In this document: positions 41,852 through 52,276 of the stretch, in pieces
Layout of the letters: each line of letters begins with the position of its first letter
Position numbering within the stretch: the stretch's first letter is position 1
Source: Bacteroidota bacterium
GTDB lineage: Bacteria; Bacteroidota; Bacteroidia; Chitinophagales; Chitinophagaceae
DNA: 64,000 nucleotides
NCBI GenBank assembly: GCA_013286305.1
Contig: JABDFW010000003.1
Coordinates: 30,287 to 94,286, forward strand
Reading direction: 5' to 3'
Translations under genes and position numbers: made by a program
The notes under the pieces: generated by a model
Told to the model about the DNA's origin: nothing
What the model saw: only the letters and a program-made list of their open reading frames with translations
The model's database searches: none

Positions 41852-42107
41852 GGTGCAGGGTTTTGTAAAGTTTGAAGTTTATTGACTACCCTTAAAGTTA
41901 TATGCTTTTTTTGCTGATGGCAGTATTTTATAATTTAAAGGGCAAACAATGATTACCGAAGCAGGAAAATGGGTTGCTGAAGAATTTAGGATACGACAGC
42001 TTTACATCTTTGGTTTTTCAAATATTTTTCAGGAAGGGGCTTAATTAAAAAATCCAGGTGCCTTACAGAGCACCTGGATTGACGAATTAATTAGTAACTA
42101 TTTATTG

Positions 42108-42548
42108 TTATTGGGGATGTACTGTTGTACTGTCGCCGGTGTACTTTGTCATCTTAAACTGCTCGTCAGCTATTTTAGCTTTTAAATCGTTTATGTCACT
42201 GTTTAGGTTATTGAGCCTGCGTGTTTCTTTCCTTGAACTCCTCGCATCTCCCCTGGCATCTGCTGCCTTGTTATCCGCCTGTCTTGCCAATTTCCTGTCG
42301 TCCGGGCTACCGGTTAAGTTTGATGCCGCTGCGCTGTTTTCATTTGCCGACTTCTGAGCCTGGGCCGCAGCATCCTGTTTGTTTTTTGTTTTTTGGTCAA
42401 CTTCATTCTGAAGCTTTCCTAATTTCAATTGGTGTTCGCTGATACTGGCTGCTAACGTGAGAGAATCAGTATTGGCCTTAGGTGTTTGGGCAAAAACTGC
42501 AATGCCAAACAGCATGCAGGCAGTTGCTAATAAGAATAATTTTTTCAT
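42108..42548 (-). CDS. Secreted coiled-coil-like protein of unknown function
   Basis: Signal peptide FGIAVFAQ; charged Ala/Lys-rich helix. Confidence 0.55.
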   Translation of the reverse strand: MKKLFLLATACMLFGIAVFAQTPKANTDSLTLAASISEHQLKLGKLQNEVDQKTKNKQDAAAQAQKSANENSAAASNLTGSPDDRKLARQADNKAADARGDARSSRKETRRLNNLNSDINDLKAKIADEQFKMTKYTGDSTTVHPQ

Positions 42549-42915
42549 ACAAAATTTTTAGGTGTAATTAATAAATTAATGATTGATGGCCATGCAAAGA
42601 ACAGGCATATAGAAACGTTAATTTGTCAAGTTAACAGCACCTTATTCAGTGGATGTAAATGAGTAACTAATGGATTGGCTATTTAGTACTTTGCGGAGAT
42701 TAAAGAAAAAAGAGAGAGTGAGATATCATTCACTTTTTTATCGTTCGATATTCTCTGAACATCAAAAACAAAGATAAGCTGTTTAAAGTTATAAAGGAGT
42801 TATATTAATTTAACAAATGGGAGCGGCCTGTAATTACCGTGGATACTGAGTTTGGTTTAAAGAGATGTTTTGAGGAATTGCTTAATTGCGTAGATAAAGC
42901 AACGGCATATGAATG

Positions 42916-43557
42916 TTAGTGTACCGGAGCATAGACCTCTTTGTTATGCGAAATGATCTTCCCTGACAATGCGTCTATATCTATCGTTTCCACTTTTCCG
43001 TAGGGCTCACCCAACCAATTTTTATACTCGCTTAGAATGTTGCTTGCCGACCAGATGTATATTTGTTTTAGATAATCCCACTGTAGTCCAATTTTAACGG
43101 GTTTGACACCCTTTTCTTTAAAATTGGTTAATGAAATTGACAGAGCAACAGTATCACTAATAAAATTACAACTGTCATTATTTAAGATGTACTTGGGGAC
43201 AAAATCTAAATTTAAGGGACGTGTTAAATTGAGTTTGCTATCAAATGAAATAGAAGTACTGTTACAGGGGCACCCATATTTCCTGATACAGAAATCGTAC
43301 CGAACACTCATATCCGTAAATTTTCCCTTTGTTCTCTTACGGTCAGTTAAAGCTTTCCATTTTGGCCTCCCAAATATATTTTTGTACCCGTAATAAGAAA
43401 GTGAATCATATCGATAATATTGTTCAAAAATTCGTTGACCCACTGTTGATTTCAAAATACTATCTGCTTTTTTTATGATATTAGCGGCATAATAATGTTG
43501 CCCAAAACATACTGACGCAATTAGGAAACTTGAAATTATCAATAAGTATCTAATCAT
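42916..43557 (-). CDS. Secreted protein of unknown function
   Basis: Signal peptide LIISSFLIASVCFGQ; intact ORF. Confidence 0.5.
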   Translation of the reverse strand: MIRYLLIISSFLIASVCFGQHYYAANIIKKADSILKSTVGQRIFEQYYRYDSLSYYGYKNIFGRPKWKALTDRKRTKGKFTDMSVRYDFCIRKYGCPCNSTSISFDSKLNLTRPLNLDFVPKYILNNDSCNFISDTVALSISLTNFKEKGVKPVKIGLQWDYLKQIYIWSASNILSEYKNWLGEPYGKVETIDIDALSGKIISHNKEVYAPVH

Positions 43558-43608
43558 CTTTAGGTATTCAATAAAGTAAAAGGTTAATTACACAACTTAG
43601 CACTTTCC

Positions 43609-45831
43609 CTACCCCCAACTCCACCCATCCTTACTCAATGGTAGCCTCACCGGCCTTTCACCTGCTGCGGCAAGTGCATTGCAGAGGGCAGGGGCTAAGG
43701 TAGGCAGGCTTGCTTCGCCAATGCCGCCGGGCTCTTCGGCGCTGGGTATGGTATATACTTCAATAGGCGGTATATCGGGCATGCGTGCTACCTGGTAGGT
43801 GTAAAAACCATCCTGGTCCACACGGCTGTTGGTAACGGTTATTTCGCTCATTAAAGCCTGTGAGAGGGCAAACACGGTACCGCCTTCCATTTGGTTCATC
43901 AGGCCATCAAGGTTTATAATAATGCCGCAGTCAATAGTGGAGACGATCTTTTTTATGGTAAACTTTTTAGCGCCGGTCATTTCAATTTCAACGGCATGCG
44001 CTGCATACGATCTTGCAAAACTAAAAAAGTGTGTGGCAACGCCTATGTAGTGATTCTTTTTGCGTGGTTCGTGGTAGCTAATTTTTTCAGCCGCGAGTTT
44101 CAAAGCATTGGCAACACGCTGCGGGTCAAGATGCAGTTTACTGCCCTCTGTTTCAAAGGCGGCCCTGCCTTCTAATAAAGAGAGGCGGTATTGCAGCGGG
44201 TCTTTATTAAGCTTGCGCGCTATTTCATCAATAAAACTCTCCACGGGAAAAACATTTACGCACAATTCCACCGCGCGCACCCAGCCACGGTTAAGGTTAA
44301 AATCAACATGCGTGTAGCCAGTATAAACATTCGGTATATCATACCAAAGGTCGCTGCCCGCGCCGCCAAGCATATCAGGCGGGCTCTTGGTGTCCGGGCC
44401 TTCTGTCATAACCTCGATGGAGGTTTGCACCTTGTGGTGCTGCCATGTTTGCAGCTTGCCATTATTATCCCAGCTTGCTTTCATCGCATGCAGGCTGGCG
44501 GGGCGATACACGTCGTTGCGCACATCATCCGTTCTGTCCCAAATCACTTTTACCGGTTTAGCTATTTGTTTGGAGATGCGTACGGCCTCCAGCGCAAAAT
44601 CAAAATGCAGCCTTCTTCCAAAACCGCCGCCGGATAGTGTAAGGTTTGTTTTTATTTGTTCGGGTTTCAAGCCAACTTCAGCAGATATGATTTGTACCGT
44701 CCAGTCAGGCAGTTGCAGGCCGCCCCACAACTCGCAAAACCCAGGCCTTACATCGGCAATAAAATTCATTGGCTCTATCGTGCCATGTGCAAGAAAGGGC
44801 TCAGCAAATACAAGTTCTAAAGTATTCGCAGCGGTATTGGTAACATCGCCTTTTTTATACACTTCTTTTACCGGTTTATCATTTGCTTTGGCAGCGAATG
44901 TTTTAAATAAGTCATCGGTAGATTGTTTGTTGTTTGCGCCCTCATCCCAGGTTATCTTTAATAGTTTTCTTGCCTTCATCGCGCTCCATATAGTAGTGGC
45001 AATTACTGCAACACCCGCATGCAGGTGCATAGGCACGCCAGAGCTTTCAAACGTTACTGTTTTAATAAACCCCGACACCTGTTTGCAGGCGGAATCATCC
45101 ACGCTTGTCAACTTGCCATCAAGCACAGGGCAGCGCTCAACGCTGGCAAATACCATACCCGGCACTTTTACATCAATGCCATATTTTGCACGGCCGGTAA
45201 GAATATCTTTTAAGTTTGTTTTTTTAGCCGGTTTGCCGATGATCTTAAAATCTTTTGGCTGTTTTAATACAACATCTTTTGGTATGGGCAATATGGCCGC
45301 ATCGCCCACCAGTGCACTATAAGGCAGGCGTGCTTTGGTAAGGGTATTTATAACAAAACCATTTTCGGTAATGCATTGCGCAGGCTGCACCTTCCATTTA
45401 TTGGCCGCCGCGGTTATCAGCATCAGTCTTGCAGCAGCGCCCACTCTGCGCAATTCTGTATAATCCGTCATTATACTTTGGCTGCCACCGGTATCATAAA
45501 TGCCGCCGCCATCCGGCTTATAGCCCGGTATCGGGTTTGTGCTGTAAGGCAATATTTCGGCGGTGACATTCTTCCAGTCTGCATCAAGCTCTTCCGCCAC
45601 TATCATGGGCAGGGCAGTATTAACGCCCTGGCCTATTTCCTGGCGGCCAACAAACACTGTTATCTTTCCGGTTTTGTCAATCTTTAAATAGGCGTTGGGC
45701 TGTAAAAAATCACCACTTTCTGATGGCGCGGCCATGCCCTTGCCAGGCAATAAAAAGCCAAGCACTAACCCTCCTCCTGCGAGGGAAGATATTTTAATAA
45801 AATTGCGGCGGTTTATAGAAGAGGTTTGCAT
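43609..45831 (-). CDS. Xanthine dehydrogenase family molybdopterin-binding subunit (isoquinoline 1-oxidoreductase beta-like)
   Basis: Tat-like NRRNFIKISSLAGGGLVLGF; VGRQEIGQGVNTALPMIVAEELDADW; LSGGGFGRRLHFDFALEA; GGIGEASLPTLAPALCNALAAA. Confidence 0.93.
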   Translation of the reverse strand: MQTSSINRRNFIKISSLAGGGLVLGFLLPGKGMAAPSESGDFLQPNAYLKIDKTGKITVFVGRQEIGQGVNTALPMIVAEELDADWKNVTAEILPYSTNPIPGYKPDGGGIYDTGGSQSIMTDYTELRRVGAAARLMLITAAANKWKVQPAQCITENGFVINTLTKARLPYSALVGDAAILPIPKDVVLKQPKDFKIIGKPAKKTNLKDILTGRAKYGIDVKVPGMVFASVERCPVLDGKLTSVDDSACKQVSGFIKTVTFESSGVPMHLHAGVAVIATTIWSAMKARKLLKITWDEGANNKQSTDDLFKTFAAKANDKPVKEVYKKGDVTNTAANTLELVFAEPFLAHGTIEPMNFIADVRPGFCELWGGLQLPDWTVQIISAEVGLKPEQIKTNLTLSGGGFGRRLHFDFALEAVRISKQIAKPVKVIWDRTDDVRNDVYRPASLHAMKASWDNNGKLQTWQHHKVQTSIEVMTEGPDTKSPPDMLGGAGSDLWYDIPNVYTGYTHVDFNLNRGWVRAVELCVNVFPVESFIDEIARKLNKDPLQYRLSLLEGRAAFETEGSKLHLDPQRVANALKLAAEKISYHEPRKKNHYIGVATHFFSFARSYAAHAVEIEMTGAKKFTIKKIVSTIDCGIIINLDGLMNQMEGGTVFALSQALMSEITVTNSRVDQDGFYTYQVARMPDIPPIEVYTIPSAEEPGGIGEASLPTLAPALCNALAAAGERPVRLPLSKDGWSWG

Positions 45832-45873
45832 TGTTTGAGTGTTTGAGCGTTTGAAAGTTTGAAAGGTCACGGG

Positions 45874-46341
45874 TTACCCTTTGGCTGTTTCTTCAATTAC
45901 CAGGTGAATGGCCTGTTTAATACGCTGGTAAGTGCCACAGCGGCAAAGGTTGCCGGCCATCATATTCTCAATTTGTTCATTCGTTGGTTTGGGGTGCGCC
46001 TTCAACAGCCCAACTACATTCATCATTTGCCCGCTTTGACAGTACCCACATTGCGGGACGCTCATTTTCTCCCATGCCTTTTGTACCGGGTGGCTGCCGT
46101 CTTCGCTCAACCCTTCAATGGTAGTGACCTTCGCATTACCGCATGTTTGTATTTGCACCTGGCAGCTTCGCACGGCCTGGTTATTCATCAGCACGGTGCA
46201 CGCGCCGCAACTGGCCACGCCACAACCGAATTTTGTGCCGGTTAAATTTAGTATATCGCGCAACACCCATAGCAGCGGCATATCTTCATCCACATCAACT
46301 GTATGTGGTTTGTTGTTAACGTTGAAAGAGTAAGAAGGCAT
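45874..46341 (-). CDS. (2Fe-2S)-binding subunit, isoquinoline 1-oxidoreductase alpha-like
   Basis: GTKFGCGVASCGACTVL and CGYCQSGQMMNVVGLL...NLCRCGTYQRIKQAI. Confidence 0.95.
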   Translation of the reverse strand: MPSYSFNVNNKPHTVDVDEDMPLLWVLRDILNLTGTKFGCGVASCGACTVLMNNQAVRSCQVQIQTCGNAKVTTIEGLSEDGSHPVQKAWEKMSVPQCGYCQSGQMMNVVGLLKAHPKPTNEQIENMMAGNLCRCGTYQRIKQAIHLVIEETAKG

Positions 46342-46403
46342 AAGGACAAATTAAGATGTTAGTAATGATTGTGTAAAGTACAAATGTTTTTTTGAATAGT
46401 CAA

Positions 46404-46487
46404 CCACATAGGCACAATAGGAAAGATAGGTTCACATAGATACACAAAAACTATGTGTTTCTTATATGCCCTATTGTGCCTATGTGG
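46404..46487. repeat. Long inverted repeat in divergent intergenic region
   Basis: ccacataggcacaatagg (46404-46421) with cctattgtgcctatgtgg (46470-46487), 18-bp perfect arms. Confidence 0.7.
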
Positions 46488-46576
46488 TGAAAAAAAATAA
46501 AATACCTTTCCGTAAGTTTTTAAGCACACCTGCGTCTCTATTTGGCAAAACCAGTTTAAATATTTAATTTTTCAGC

Positions 46577-47323
46577 ATGAAGACAGTATTAAAAAAGCAT
46601 CCCCTTGCTATCCGCTGGTTTCACTGGATAAATTTCCCTATTCTTGGGATCATGATATGGAGCGGGTTGCTAATATACTGGGCTTATTCAAAATATACGC
46701 TTAGCGTGGGTAATAGGCAATTATTTCATTTTTTTTCACCGGGGTTTTATAAAGCGCTTAAAGTTCCGCACAGGCTTGCGGAGGGTATGAGCTTTCATTT
46801 TGCTTTTATGTGGCTGTTTTTTGGTAATGGGCTGCTGTACGTTACCTACACTATTTTTTCCGGCGAATGGCGCTATTTATTGCCTAACAGAAAATCATTT
46901 AAGGAGGGCTGGCAGGTACTTTTGCACGACCTGCACATCCATAAATATGTACCGCCGCAGGATAAATACAATGCAGCACAGCGTATTGCATACACAGCAA
47001 TAATTGTTATGGGCTTTGGCTCAATCATTACCGGACTGGCCATTTATAAACCGGTTGAGTTTGGCTGGTGTACCTGGTTATGCGGCGGGTACGAATCTGC
47101 AAGGCTTATACATTTTATGCTGACCATTGGTTACTGTTTGTTTTTTGTTGTTCATATTGTACAGGTTATTATAACAGGGTGGAACAACTTTCAGTCCATT
47201 GTTACGGGTATTGAGATTTTTAAACCTATAACCCCGGAACCACAACCACAAATGCAAATAGAAACGCAGCCGGAGGAGGTGCAACCATCACCCATAGAAC
47301 CATTACCAAATGAAGAAGCATAG
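46577..47323 (+). CDS. Membrane cytochrome b561-type protein
   Basis: HPLAIRWFHWINFPILGIMIWSGLLIYW; His-containing TM helices (RLIHFMLTIGYCLFFVVHIVQVI). Confidence 0.85.
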   Translation: MKTVLKKHPLAIRWFHWINFPILGIMIWSGLLIYWAYSKYTLSVGNRQLFHFFSPGFYKALKVPHRLAEGMSFHFAFMWLFFGNGLLYVTYTIFSGEWRYLLPNRKSFKEGWQVLLHDLHIHKYVPPQDKYNAAQRIAYTAIIVMGFGSIITGLAIYKPVEFGWCTWLCGGYESARLIHFMLTIGYCLFFVVHIVQVIITGWNNFQSIVTGIEIFKPITPEPQPQMQIETQPEEVQPSPIEPLPNEEA

Positions 47324-48077
47324 TTATTTTGAACGTACAAAAACAGTAAGCGATTCTTCTTTCAGAAGAAGGATGATCTTTCCATTTGTGATTTTTGTTG
47401 TGTTGCTGGCAGGAGGCTTTTTTGCCTGGAAATGGCTTAATGACCAGCCGCAGGACCATATGATATTAAAGCCCCTGCGCAAAACGCTGGAGGCAAATGA
47501 AAAAGTATTTAAAGGCACGCTTGGCAAGAATAAAGAAAGTAAAACATACACTGTTGCTGATGCGGTTAAAAACGTAAAAGTAAATGGCCTTATCGGCATA
47601 CAGGATACCATTGATGCAAGTAAATGGCGGTTACAAGTTATACGCGGAGCCGGCGATACTTTAAAAATAAGCCTCGATGAGTTGAAACAATTACCTAAAA
47701 AAGATATCATCTTCGATTTTAAATGTATTGAAGGATGGAGCCAGGTAACGCACTGGGCGGGCGTTTCAATGCGCGACTTTATGGAACATTACCATCTCCA
47801 GGGTTTTGAGCAAATGCAATATGCCGGGCTGCAAACACCCAATAAAAAATATTATGTGGGTATCGATATGAAAAGCTTTTTGGAACCGCAAACTATTTTG
47901 TGTTACGAAATGAATGATGCACCGTTGCCTATGAAGCAGGGTTATCCTTTGCGATTGATCATACCTGTTAAATATGGAATAAAGCATTTAAAATGCATTG
48001 GCACTATGTTTTTCAGTAACAGCAAACCGCCGGATTATTGGGCAGAGCAGGGATATGATTACTATGCAGGATTTTAG
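47310..48077 (+). CDS. Membrane-anchored molybdopterin-dependent oxidoreductase (sulfite oxidase/YedY fold)
   Basis: FDFKCIEGWSQVTHWAGVSMRDFM; GYPLRLIIPVKYGIKHLKCIGTMFFSN; overlaps cytochrome b gene by 14 nt. Confidence 0.88.
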   Translation: MKKHSYFERTKTVSDSSFRRRMIFPFVIFVVLLAGGFFAWKWLNDQPQDHMILKPLRKTLEANEKVFKGTLGKNKESKTYTVADAVKNVKVNGLIGIQDTIDASKWRLQVIRGAGDTLKISLDELKQLPKKDIIFDFKCIEGWSQVTHWAGVSMRDFMEHYHLQGFEQMQYAGLQTPNKKYYVGIDMKSFLEPQTILCYEMNDAPLPMKQGYPLRLIIPVKYGIKHLKCIGTMFFSNSKPPDYWAEQGYDYYAGF

Positions 48078-48301
48078 AATGAACCCCATCCCCTAAAGGG
48101 GGGAGAAGCAAACCCCCATCCCCCGTCTGTACCAGCACGGGCGGGCCTAAGGGGGGAAGAAAAAGAAACGTGAAACGTGCGACGGCAAGCGAGGGTTGTA
48201 ATATTTCGGCTGAAATTAAAATGCCTGTTTAACTATATGAGATGCCTGCCTGCGCAGGCATGACGCCGAAGCAGTCTTACCTCCTGGCACTCAAAATTAT
48301 C

Positions 48302-49024
48302 TTATCTTTTTATCATCCTGTCTTTTACAATTTCTTTAATTACGGTATCATAAAAGTTTTGGCTAATGGTAACTTTTGCTCCATTGCTAAGCTTTATCTC
48401 ATTCCCTTCTATACTTTTTATTTTATTTACGTTTACGATATATGATTTATGCACTTTTAAAAAAATATCTTGAGGTAACTGTTCAATAATGCTTTTTATG
48501 GTTAGGTAAACGATCATTTTTCGTGCTTCAGTATGTAATACAATATAGTTAAGCATGGCTTCAATATATATTACTTCGCTGTATAAAACCTTCTCAATTT
48601 TTCCGTCACATTTTACAAAAAAATGATCATTGCTTATTTTATTGCCATTCGCGCTTTGGTTTTTCAACTCACAATAATCTTTCACCTTATTACATGCTTT
48701 CAAAAACCGCTCAAATGAAAAGGGTTTTACAAGATAATCCATCACATCCAGCTCAAAACCGGTAGTAGCATACTCCGCATAAGCGGTTGTCATTATTACC
48801 AAAGGCAATGAGGATGATGTTCTTAAAAATTCAATGCCATTTAATTTCGGCATATTAATATCAAGAAACATCAGGTCGATTGCTTGCTCGCTTAATATAA
48901 CGTTTGCCTTTAAGGGGTTCTCGGCGCTGCCGGCAAGTTCAAGAAAATCAATATCCTCAATATATTCCTGCAGCACTTTACGGGCAATAGGCTCATCATC
49001 AACTATTATACATTTCAATTTCAT
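48302..49024 (-). CDS. LytTR response regulator
   Basis: CIIVDDEPIARKVL, LMFLDINMPKLNGIEFL, DYLVKPFSFERFLKA, VHKSYIVNVNKI. Confidence 0.93.
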   Translation of the reverse strand: MKLKCIIVDDEPIARKVLQEYIEDIDFLELAGSAENPLKANVILSEQAIDLMFLDINMPKLNGIEFLRTSSSLPLVIMTTAYAEYATTGFELDVMDYLVKPFSFERFLKACNKVKDYCELKNQSANGNKISNDHFFVKCDGKIEKVLYSEVIYIEAMLNYIVLHTEARKMIVYLTIKSIIEQLPQDIFLKVHKSYIVNVNKIKSIEGNEIKLSNGAKVTISQNFYDTVIKEIVKDRMIKR

Positions 49025-50037
49025 TGTAGCTGAAGGTTTAAAATAACTTCATAGGTATCGTCTGTATTATTGATTTTTAGATCATGTTTTGCGGGATACA
49101 ATAACTCCAGCCTTCTTTTTACGTTTGATATGCCGATGCCCCCTTGCCCTATCTCCGTTCTAATATTGGCCTCTTTTGTATTAAAAGCCCTGAAATGCAG
49201 CTCGTTCCCGTACCGGGTAAATAGTATTTCTACCCGGTTGTCTCTTGTATCACTGTTGCTTACATATTTAAAAGCGTTTTCAACAAAAGCGATATATAAT
49301 AACGGCGCAAGTGTTATGCCCTTTATGTTTTCGTTTATATCCAGTTTAACTATAAGGCTTTCTTCTTTCCTTGCCTGTTGCAGTGCGACATAATTTTTTA
49401 AATAGGTTATTTCTTTTTCAATACTTATCTTTTCAACATTACATTCATATAGCTGGTACCTTAACATTTCAGAAAAGGTGAGCAGCATCTTTCTTGCCAC
49501 AGGATTTTTTTTATCAATATGGCCGTAAATAGAGTTTATAGAGTTGAAAAGAAAATGCGGGTTGAATTGCGCTTTAAGAAAATCAAGCTCATTTTTTGCT
49601 TTCTCTTTTTCAATAGTATCAATATATTTTTGAAAACGTATCTTATCAATGATGATGTTTGCTGCAACCAGGCAAACTACCCAAACAAATATGTTTATAA
49701 ATGAGTTTAAAAACAATTGTGAGAACGCAGGCTGCGGCTTATTAACGAGAAAGAAATGTTTGTTAAGATACATTGCCAGGGGCACACGCAGCATGGCTGC
49801 AGCCGCAATGCTGCCGAGTAATATTAAGCCAAACAGAACGTATTTTTTCCGGTAAAGAAATTTGGGGATGCTAAAATAAACCTGCAAATAATAAGTAGCA
49901 GCAATAAATACCAGGTAACAAAATTCAACTGTTATGGTTTTTGATATAGTAAGTGTGTGGTTTTGAAACAACACCACCCACAGAACATATAAGCCTGCCC
50001 ATAGCGCAACGTTCAATAACAATTTTTTCCTGGCCAT
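49021..50037 (-). CDS. LytS-type sensor histidine kinase
   Basis: LDFLKAQFNPHFLFNSINSIYGHIDKKNPVARKMLLTFSEMLRYQLYE; GGIGISNVKRRLELLYP. Confidence 0.92.
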   Translation of the reverse strand: MARKKLLLNVALWAGLYVLWVVLFQNHTLTISKTITVEFCYLVFIAATYYLQVYFSIPKFLYRKKYVLFGLILLGSIAAAAMLRVPLAMYLNKHFFLVNKPQPAFSQLFLNSFINIFVWVVCLVAANIIIDKIRFQKYIDTIEKEKAKNELDFLKAQFNPHFLFNSINSIYGHIDKKNPVARKMLLTFSEMLRYQLYECNVEKISIEKEITYLKNYVALQQARKEESLIVKLDINENIKGITLAPLLYIAFVENAFKYVSNSDTRDNRVEILFTRYGNELHFRAFNTKEANIRTEIGQGGIGISNVKRRLELLYPAKHDLKINNTDDTYEVILNLQLQ

Positions 50038-50250
50038 TATTATAAATCAGCGTTATTTATAAGTAAAAGTAAAGCGTAACTTACAGTATTGTAAAAGTTT
50101 TACATAAGGTATAACAATTACTTGATTATCCAAAAACGTAGTGCTTAATCAAGAAGTTGACACTGATGGTGTAATTGATTTACATGGCAGGCAGGGTTTG
50201 TTTTCTTTTGTGGCGCGATATAGTTATTTGTTCATCATAAATAAAAGAAA

Positions 50251-50742
50251 ATGAAAAAGTTAATAAATTGGTTTTTTAGCCCGCCTGTTAAAGGCCCGTC
50301 AAGCATTTTTATTCTGCGGCTTATGGCCGGCGGCGTGTTTTTATCTGAGGGGATACTGAAATTTGTTTATACAAACCAGGGTATTGGCAGGTTTACAAAA
50401 CTTGGCTTTCCTATGCCTGACATTACTGCCAACTTTGTAGCAACTGCCGAAATTGTTGGCGGCTTATTATTAATATTTGGCTTGCTTACACGGGTTGTTT
50501 CATTCTATTTTATTATTGAAATGATCGTTGCTATACTCAGCACTAAAATTTCGCTGTATATGGGCACAAGCCCGTTGCCTTTGCCGCCGGCGCCGCCAAA
50601 AGTTGGTTTTTGGGCCGTGATGCATGAAACCCGCTCAGATTATGCGCAGCTCTTGGTTTGCCTGTTTTTATTAATTGAGGGTGCCGGGCGCAGTTCGCTG
50701 GATAAGCTATTTAAAAGGAAAGATAGGTATAGCTTGCGGTAG
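50251..50742 (+). CDS. DoxX family protein
   Basis: FILRLMAGGVFLSEGILKFVY, FVATAEIVGGLLLIFGLLTRV, SSLDKLF. Confidence 0.85.
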   Translation: MKKLINWFFSPPVKGPSSIFILRLMAGGVFLSEGILKFVYTNQGIGRFTKLGFPMPDITANFVATAEIVGGLLLIFGLLTRVVSFYFIIEMIVAILSTKISLYMGTSPLPLPPAPPKVGFWAVMHETRSDYAQLLVCLFLLIEGAGRSSLDKLFKRKDRYSLR

Positions 50743-50810
50743 TTCTGGTGACGCTGCTGATTTTACCACATAAAAATTTTTTGAAAGGCTTACTTGTATC
50801 TTCGCGGCTG

Positions 50811-51737
50811 ATGAAGGCGCTTATTTATAAATCTACAGGTAGCTGGTATATTGCCAAAACGGAAGATGGCGGGGTGTTTAATACCCGCATAAAAGGTATT
50901 TTTAAGATTGATGGATTTACTTCTACCAACCCAATTGCGGTAGGTGATGAGGTGGAAATAGAAATTGAAGATATTGCTGAAAGGTCAGCTATTATTGACG
51001 AAATTCATGACCGCAAAAATTATATGGTGCGCACGTCGCCCCACCATAAAATGCACCATCATATCATTGCTTCCAACCTTGACCAGGCTGTACTTTTTGC
51101 AACATTAAAAGACCCCAAAACATCGCAGGGGTTTATTGACAGGTTTTTGGTTTCGGCGGAAGCATATCATATCCCCGCTATTATCGTATTTAATAAAAGT
51201 GATATATATAGAAAAAAGGAACTGGACAAATTTTCGGAGTTGAAATTAATATATGAAGATATAGGATACAGGGTGTTGCTGGCGAGTATGGAAAATGGTT
51301 CCGGTACTGATGAAATAAAAGCGGTGCTTTCAGATAAAGTTACCTTGCTTAGCGGCCACAGCGGGGTGGGCAAATCTACATTTATTAATACAGTATTTCC
51401 GGAACTTGGCCTTAAAACACAGGAAGTAAGCGGCTGGAGCGGCAAGGGTATGCATACCACCACTTTTGCTGAAATGTTCGACCTGCCGGGCGGCGGCAAA
51501 ATAATTGACACACCCGGTATAAGGGAATATGGGCTGGTGGATATTCCAAAACAGGAACTATCCCATTATTTTCCTGAGATGAGAAAAATATTGGGTAACT
51601 GCCAGTTCAATAATTGTTTGCATATTAATGAGCCGGGTTGTGCGGTAAAAGAAGCGGTAGAAAGAGGCGAAATTGCCGCGGAACGTTATGTAAGTTATTA
51701 TAACATTCTCGATTCAATCAATGAGAGCGATTATTAA
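50811..51737 (+). CDS. rsgA: Ribosome small subunit-dependent GTPase A
   Basis: SGHSGVGKSTFINTVFP, IIDTPGIREYGL, circularly permuted GTPase order, Cys/His zinc region CQFNNCLHINEPGC. Confidence 0.95.
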   Translation: MKALIYKSTGSWYIAKTEDGGVFNTRIKGIFKIDGFTSTNPIAVGDEVEIEIEDIAERSAIIDEIHDRKNYMVRTSPHHKMHHHIIASNLDQAVLFATLKDPKTSQGFIDRFLVSAEAYHIPAIIVFNKSDIYRKKELDKFSELKLIYEDIGYRVLLASMENGSGTDEIKAVLSDKVTLLSGHSGVGKSTFINTVFPELGLKTQEVSGWSGKGMHTTTFAEMFDLPGGGKIIDTPGIREYGLVDIPKQELSHYFPEMRKILGNCQFNNCLHINEPGCAVKEAVERGEIAAERYVSYYNILDSINESDY

Positions 51738-52015
51738 ACCGCCTTTTTAAGTTTTACAGCAAGTTTGTTGGCTGCCGGAAAATCTTTGTTGGTCTGCGGC
51801 ATTAAAGTAACACCATTGTAAATGCTGTACTGCAGCGTTAGCTGGTGGCCGCGGTACTTAAAATGCCATTCAATGTTGTCAGCCTCGTCAAACTTGTTTG
51901 TAAAACGTACGTGCCGGGTTTTACTTAGCTGGTTTGTAAGCAGGTAAAACTTTTGCAGGCTTCCGTTTTCATCAATAATCATACTCGCATTGGTGTTATG
52001 GTCATAAGGTTCCAT
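51734..52015 (-). CDS. Small protein of unknown function
   Basis: Intact ORF; 4-nt overlap of stop with rsgA stop region. Confidence 0.5.
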   Translation of the reverse strand: MEPYDHNTNASMIIDENGSLQKFYLLTNQLSKTRHVRFTNKFDEADNIEWHFKYRGHQLTLQYSIYNGVTLMPQTNKDFPAANKLAVKLKKAV

Positions 52016-52178
52016 ATAATACTCCCCCTAAATTTTTTTTGTCAATAAACTTTTGCTTTTTTCATCTTTAGCTGCCTGGGGGGTCGCCACTGAGTATTTT
52101 TCTCCACAAAATCAGTGCCATTAAAAGGGTTTTAGCTTCAGACGCACGAAATAGTTAAGAAAAATTTCAAAAACAAAA

Positions 52179-52253
52179 GGATAGTTCCTGCACGGGTTTG
52201 ATCATAGTTATAAATTAAGCAGTAAGTTTTGATTGTGGATGCGGGAACTATCC
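52179..52253. repeat. Inverted repeat in 260-bp intergenic region
   Basis: ggatagttcctgca (52179-52192) with tgcgggaactatcc (52240-52253), one mismatch. Confidence 0.5.
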
Positions 52254-52276
52254 GTGTAAAAAGACAACACCGTTTT

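Noticed and set aside
44387-45322. 311-aa plus-strand ORF
   Set aside because: Antisense shadow of the molybdopterin-binding subunit gene 43609-45831, with no recognisable domain.
48080-48200. G/C-rich aaccccatcccctaaagggggg segment as a functional site
   Set aside because: Looks like the common intergenic boilerplate repeats of Bacteroidota genomes (similar to 2780-2820 and 39080-39130). No specific function can be argued.
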